A program made the position numbers and the translations under genes. From Ignavibacteriaceae bacterium (GTDB lineage Bacteria > Bacteroidota > Ignavibacteria > Ignavibacteriales > Ignavibacteriaceae): a stretch of DNA of 8,792 bases. Every line of letters begins with the position of its first letter. The first letter of the stretch is position 1. The notes under the pieces are model-generated. The model had not been told where the DNA came from. It made no database searches and saw only the letters and a list, made by a program, of their open reading frames with translations. Shown here piece by piece: positions 6,612 to 8,792 of the stretch. The DNA lies in contig JARLHB010000571.1 in NCBI GenBank assembly GCA_031292465.1, positions 1 through 8,792 on the forward strand, given 5' to 3'.

Positions 6612-8444
6612 ATGGACAAATTGAAATACTTTTTTGCAGTACTATTTGCTTTATCGGGCATTTTAAATGCACAATCTGCTGATAAATATATTGGGAAAGC
6701 AGGCAACGAAAAGATAAGCGAACGCGAGTTCAAAATAAGATACGAGCTTGTCCCTCACCTTTCCCGCGACCAGTTCAGCGAGGATTCTTCAAAACAGGAT
6801 TTGGCAAATTCAATAATTGCAGAAAAGCTTTTAGCCATTGAAGCAAACCGCCTGGGCTTTGATACCACTGAATATTATAAATATTCTGCACAGCAAATAA
6901 AAGACCTGCTTGTACGCGATGCACTTTACAATAAGGTAATTTCAGCACAGGTAAATATAAGCCAGCAGGATATTCAGAAAGCAATTGACAGAAAATCAAA
7001 ATCGCTTGAAGTAAAAATTATTTCCGCACAGGATTCTTCAATAATTTATGATTATTATAAAAAAATACAAAGCGGCGTTTCTTTTGATTCAATAGAAAAA
7101 TACTCCGATGAATTGGAATATGATTCAAATAAAGCAGTTGTTAAAATCACTTTCGGACAAATGCAGGATGATTTTGTTGAAGATACATTATACAGCCTTA
7201 AAATCGGAAACTATACATCTCCTGTTAAAACAAACGGCGGATGGTTTATTTTTAAACTTATCGGCATAAAATCCATTGTGCCTATGAATGCGAAAGACCC
7301 GGATTATGATAAGACAATATTAAATGTTATCAGGATGAGAAAGTCCAGAATAGTCGGGTTAAAGTACCTTGGCAAATTTTACAAGAATAAAAAAGCGGTT
7401 GTTGACAGTACTTTATTTATTGAACTAACCAATAAAGTATCAGAAATATTAACACAAAAGAAGGCAAATCATGATTATGGCAACCACGGGCTGTTGTATC
7501 TGGATGAGCAGAACTTAATAAAACTGATGGATGATTTTGGGCCTGTTGTACTGAAAAAAGATATCGTTCATATTCCCAAAACGTCTTTGCCGTTAAAAGA
7601 ATATTTATTCAGCCTTATTGCGTATCCGTTTACTATTAAAGATCCGTCATTAAATACAACCGCTTACAGTTTAATGGAAAATCTGAACAAGTATATTCAA
7701 TATAAATTTTTGGCAGAAGAAGGATTAAAACAGGGACTTCAAAACGCACCCGAAGTGAAAGAGGATATAAACATCTGGAAAGAAGATTATCTTGCCAAGA
7801 TGTTAAAAAATACATTCAAAGATTCAGTAAGCGTTACAGATGAAGAAATTAAAAACGAATACCTGAACAGCAGTGAGACCGAAAAAGTAAATATTATAGA
7901 AATATTAAATGACGACCTTGAAGTAATAGAAACAGTTTTTAAAGAACTGCAGGCCGGCAAAGACTTCAGGGAGCTGGCAAAAACATATTCTCAAAGAACA
8001 TGGACTAAAGCAAACGGCGGAGAGTTCGGATATTTTCCGGTAAGCTCATTCGGCAAAATCGGCAAAATTGCTTCCAGAATGAAGATGAATGAAATTTACG
8101 GCCCTGTTAAAACAGACAGCGGGTATTCGGTAATTAAGCTTATCGGCAGAAAAAGCACTGCAACAAAATCAGATGAAGACTTTGATTCGGTAAAAACCCA
8201 GATAAAATATTCACTTCTCGGAAAAGAATTTGATGAAAAATTTTATAAATACATAGCCCGGCTTGCAGAAAAATATCAGTTTTCCATTGATGAAAAAGCC
8301 CTTAAGAATGTAAAGGTTACAAGTATTCCAATGTTTGCCTACAGGTATATAGGTTTCGGGGGAAGAATAGCTGCCGTCCCCTATCTTGGCCCGTGGTATG
8401 AGTGGATTAAATACCTGCCGAAACAACCGGAGGTAATGCCTTAG
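6612..8444 (+). CDS. Secreted SurA/PpiC-like protein with two parvulin domains
   Basis: This 610-residue protein resembles periplasmic parvulin-type prolyl isomerases and chaperones. It has a signal peptide (1-20, LNA|QS), a SurA-like helical region (about 25-130, with FKIRYELVPHLS and SIIAEKLLAIEANRLG), parvulin-like domain 1 (about 132-220), a helical linker, and parvulin-like domain 2 (about 424-514, with FRELAKTYSQ and GGEFGYFPVSSFGK). The family's first conserved His, usual in an 'ASHIL' strand, is replaced by Lys135 and Glu430. The last His, usual in 'GYHIIK', is replaced by Phe212 and Ser506, so isomerase activity is doubtful and a chaperone role is likelier. The C-terminal tail (about 568-610) is rich in Gly, Pro and aromatics. 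The gene starts 51 nt after GH5 with a good AGGAAT ribosome site, so it probably belongs to the operon. It may aid folding or export of the glucanases. Confidence 0.88.
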   Translation: MDKLKYFFAVLFALSGILNAQSADKYIGKAGNEKISEREFKIRYELVPHLSRDQFSEDSSKQDLANSIIAEKLLAIEANRLGFDTTEYYKYSAQQIKDLLVRDALYNKVISAQVNISQQDIQKAIDRKSKSLEVKIISAQDSSIIYDYYKKIQSGVSFDSIEKYSDELEYDSNKAVVKITFGQMQDDFVEDTLYSLKIGNYTSPVKTNGGWFIFKLIGIKSIVPMNAKDPDYDKTILNVIRMRKSRIVGLKYLGKFYKNKKAVVDSTLFIELTNKVSEILTQKKANHDYGNHGLLYLDEQNLIKLMDDFGPVVLKKDIVHIPKTSLPLKEYLFSLIAYPFTIKDPSLNTTAYSLMENLNKYIQYKFLAEEGLKQGLQNAPEVKEDINIWKEDYLAKMLKNTFKDSVSVTDEEIKNEYLNSSETEKVNIIEILNDDLEVIETVFKELQAGKDFRELAKTYSQRTWTKANGGEFGYFPVSSFGKIGKIASRMKMNEIYGPVKTDSGYSVIKLIGRKSTATKSDEDFDSVKTQIKYSLLGKEFDEKFYKYIARLAEKYQFSIDEKALKNVKVTSIPMFAYRYIGFGGRIAAVPYLGPWYEWIKYLPKQPEVMP

Positions 8445-8557
8445 CCAGAATTATACGCTTACGTTATGCAAATTAGTACGTATTTTTATTACAATAAAAG
8501 AAGCGAATCAGCGATTCGCTGTACAAAAACATTGTTTTGCGTAACGTTAGCTGGTAA
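8440..8557. repeat. End-conserved intergenic segment, copy B (structured)
   Basis: This copy begins at the stop codon of the parvulin-like gene and shares both ends with the segment at 2381-2499. It is clearly foldable: CCAG (8445-8448) can pair with CTGG (8551-8554), ACGTTATGCAAA (8461-8472) with TTTGCGTAACGT (8536-8547; one T/G difference), and ACAAT (8491-8495) with ATTGT (8531-8535). An inner hairpin lies at 8502-8520. Nested pairing over nearly the full length suggests either a repeat element with hairpin ends or a structured RNA leader or terminator between the operon and the next GH16 gene. Confidence 0.45.
8502..8520. terminator. Hairpin after the operon (possible terminator)
   Basis: AGCGAATC pairs perfectly with GATTCGCT around a 3-nt AGC loop. 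On the plus strand it is followed by GTACAAAAAC, with no T-run. Read on the minus strand it is followed by TCTTTTATT, so any intrinsic terminator would work better against antisense transcription. It lies 57 nt after the operon's last stop and may serve as an RNA 3' end stabiliser. Confidence 0.3.
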
Positions 8558-8572
8558 TTGATTTTTATTTGT

Positions 8573-8594
8573 ATGATAATAAGCTTTTTATCAT
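8573..8594. promoter_or_regulatory. ATGATAA...TTATCAT dyad upstream of second GH16
   Basis: ATGATAA (8573-8579) and TTATCAT (8588-8594) form a perfect 7-bp inverted repeat around TAAGCTTT, followed by TTTAAT. It could be a weak AT-rich terminator or an operator. Its TTATCA half resembles the TTATCAA dyad at 1887-1901, but such hexamers are common in DNA this AT-rich. The rest of 8558-8697 holds no other feature I can support; TTGCAG at 8656-8661 is a possible -35-like element. Confidence 0.25.
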
Positions 8595-8697
8595 TTTAAT
8601 AAATTCGTCTTCTTTTTTAATCATAAACAGCTTTATTTCCTTCGCACGAATTTTGTTGCAGTAATTTATTATTTTCATAATAACAACAAAGAACAAC

Positions 8698-8792
8698 ATG
8701 AACATCTTTTCAAAAATACTGCTTATTTCCGCCATCACTCTTTCACAAATATTTGCCCAGGGTTATAAATTAGTCTGGTCTGATGAATTTAA
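8698..8792 (+). CDS. Second secreted GH16 glucanase, N-terminal fragment (partial)
   Basis: An ATG at 8698 opens 31 complete codons that run off the right edge. The first 21 residues form a classical signal peptide (MNIFSKILLIS... ending SQIFAQ) with no lipobox cysteine. The next residues, GYKLVWSDEFN (the last codon is cut), match the opening of the GH16 domain in the gene at 4412-5242 (GYKLVWNDEFN) at 10 of 11 positions. The protein is therefore almost certainly a second GH16 enzyme, soluble after export rather than a lipoprotein. The catalytic motif lies outside the window. It is separated from the operon by 253 nt and may have its own promoter. The ribosome site is weak (AAAGAAC). Confidence 0.85.
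   Translation, partial: MNIFSKILLISAITLSQIFAQGYKLVWSDEF

Noticed and set aside
8440..8557. Possible integron attC recombination site
   Set aside because: Length, conserved ends and foldability are attC-like, and the CGTAAC/GTTAG sequence is suggestive. However, I cannot find the RYYYAAC and GTTRRRY core sites in the right places or with the usual spacing, and the segment at 2381 lacks them too. No integrase gene is visible.

Overview
The window looks like a beta-glucan (laminarin-type, beta-1,3-glucan) degradation locus from an AT-rich member of the Bacteroidota/Ignavibacteriota (FCB) group. The placement rests on three things: Cys-containing lipoprotein signals on the glycosidases, short 'LQAQ/LNAQ/FAQ' secretion signals, and intergenic repeat types I associate with these phyla. 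It is an inference, since the window holds no phylogenetic marker. There is no SusC/SusD pair, so this is not a textbook polysaccharide utilization locus (PUL).

Layout. Minus strand, 1-1664: a membrane-anchored sugar-binding-protein-like gene (354-1664), followed after 11 nt by the start of a membrane sensor-like gene that runs off the left edge (1-342). Positions 1665-2596 are a 932-nt gene-free, very AT-rich divergent region. It holds a possible regulatory section with spaced inverted repeats, a non-coding element of about 260 bp with terminal inverted repeats around a perfect 36-nt palindrome, and a 119-nt segment whose two ends recur near the right edge of the window. Plus strand, 2597-8444: a probable operon of GH3 exo-beta-glucosidase lipoprotein, GH16 endo-glucanase lipoprotein, GH5 glucanase, and a secreted two-domain parvulin-like protein. 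The second end-matched segment (8440-8557) starts at the stop codon of the parvulin-like gene. It is followed by the first 31 codons of another secreted GH16 protein (8698 to the edge).

How the genes may work together (inference): the GH16 enzymes cut beta-1,3-glucan internally, GH5 trims or debranches the oligosaccharides, and the GH3 enzyme, very similar to plant ExoI-type enzymes, releases glucose. The parvulin-like protein may chaperone the exported enzymes; both of its parvulin domains lack the usual paired histidines. The divergent binding protein and membrane sensor have no ABC permease beside them, so they may form a glucan-oligosaccharide sensing unit for the operon rather than a transporter.

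Most worth following up: the binding-protein/sensor pair as a PUL regulator, the two end-matched ~118-nt intergenic segments that each precede a glycosidase gene, the TIR-bounded palindromic element, and the histidine-less double parvulin.
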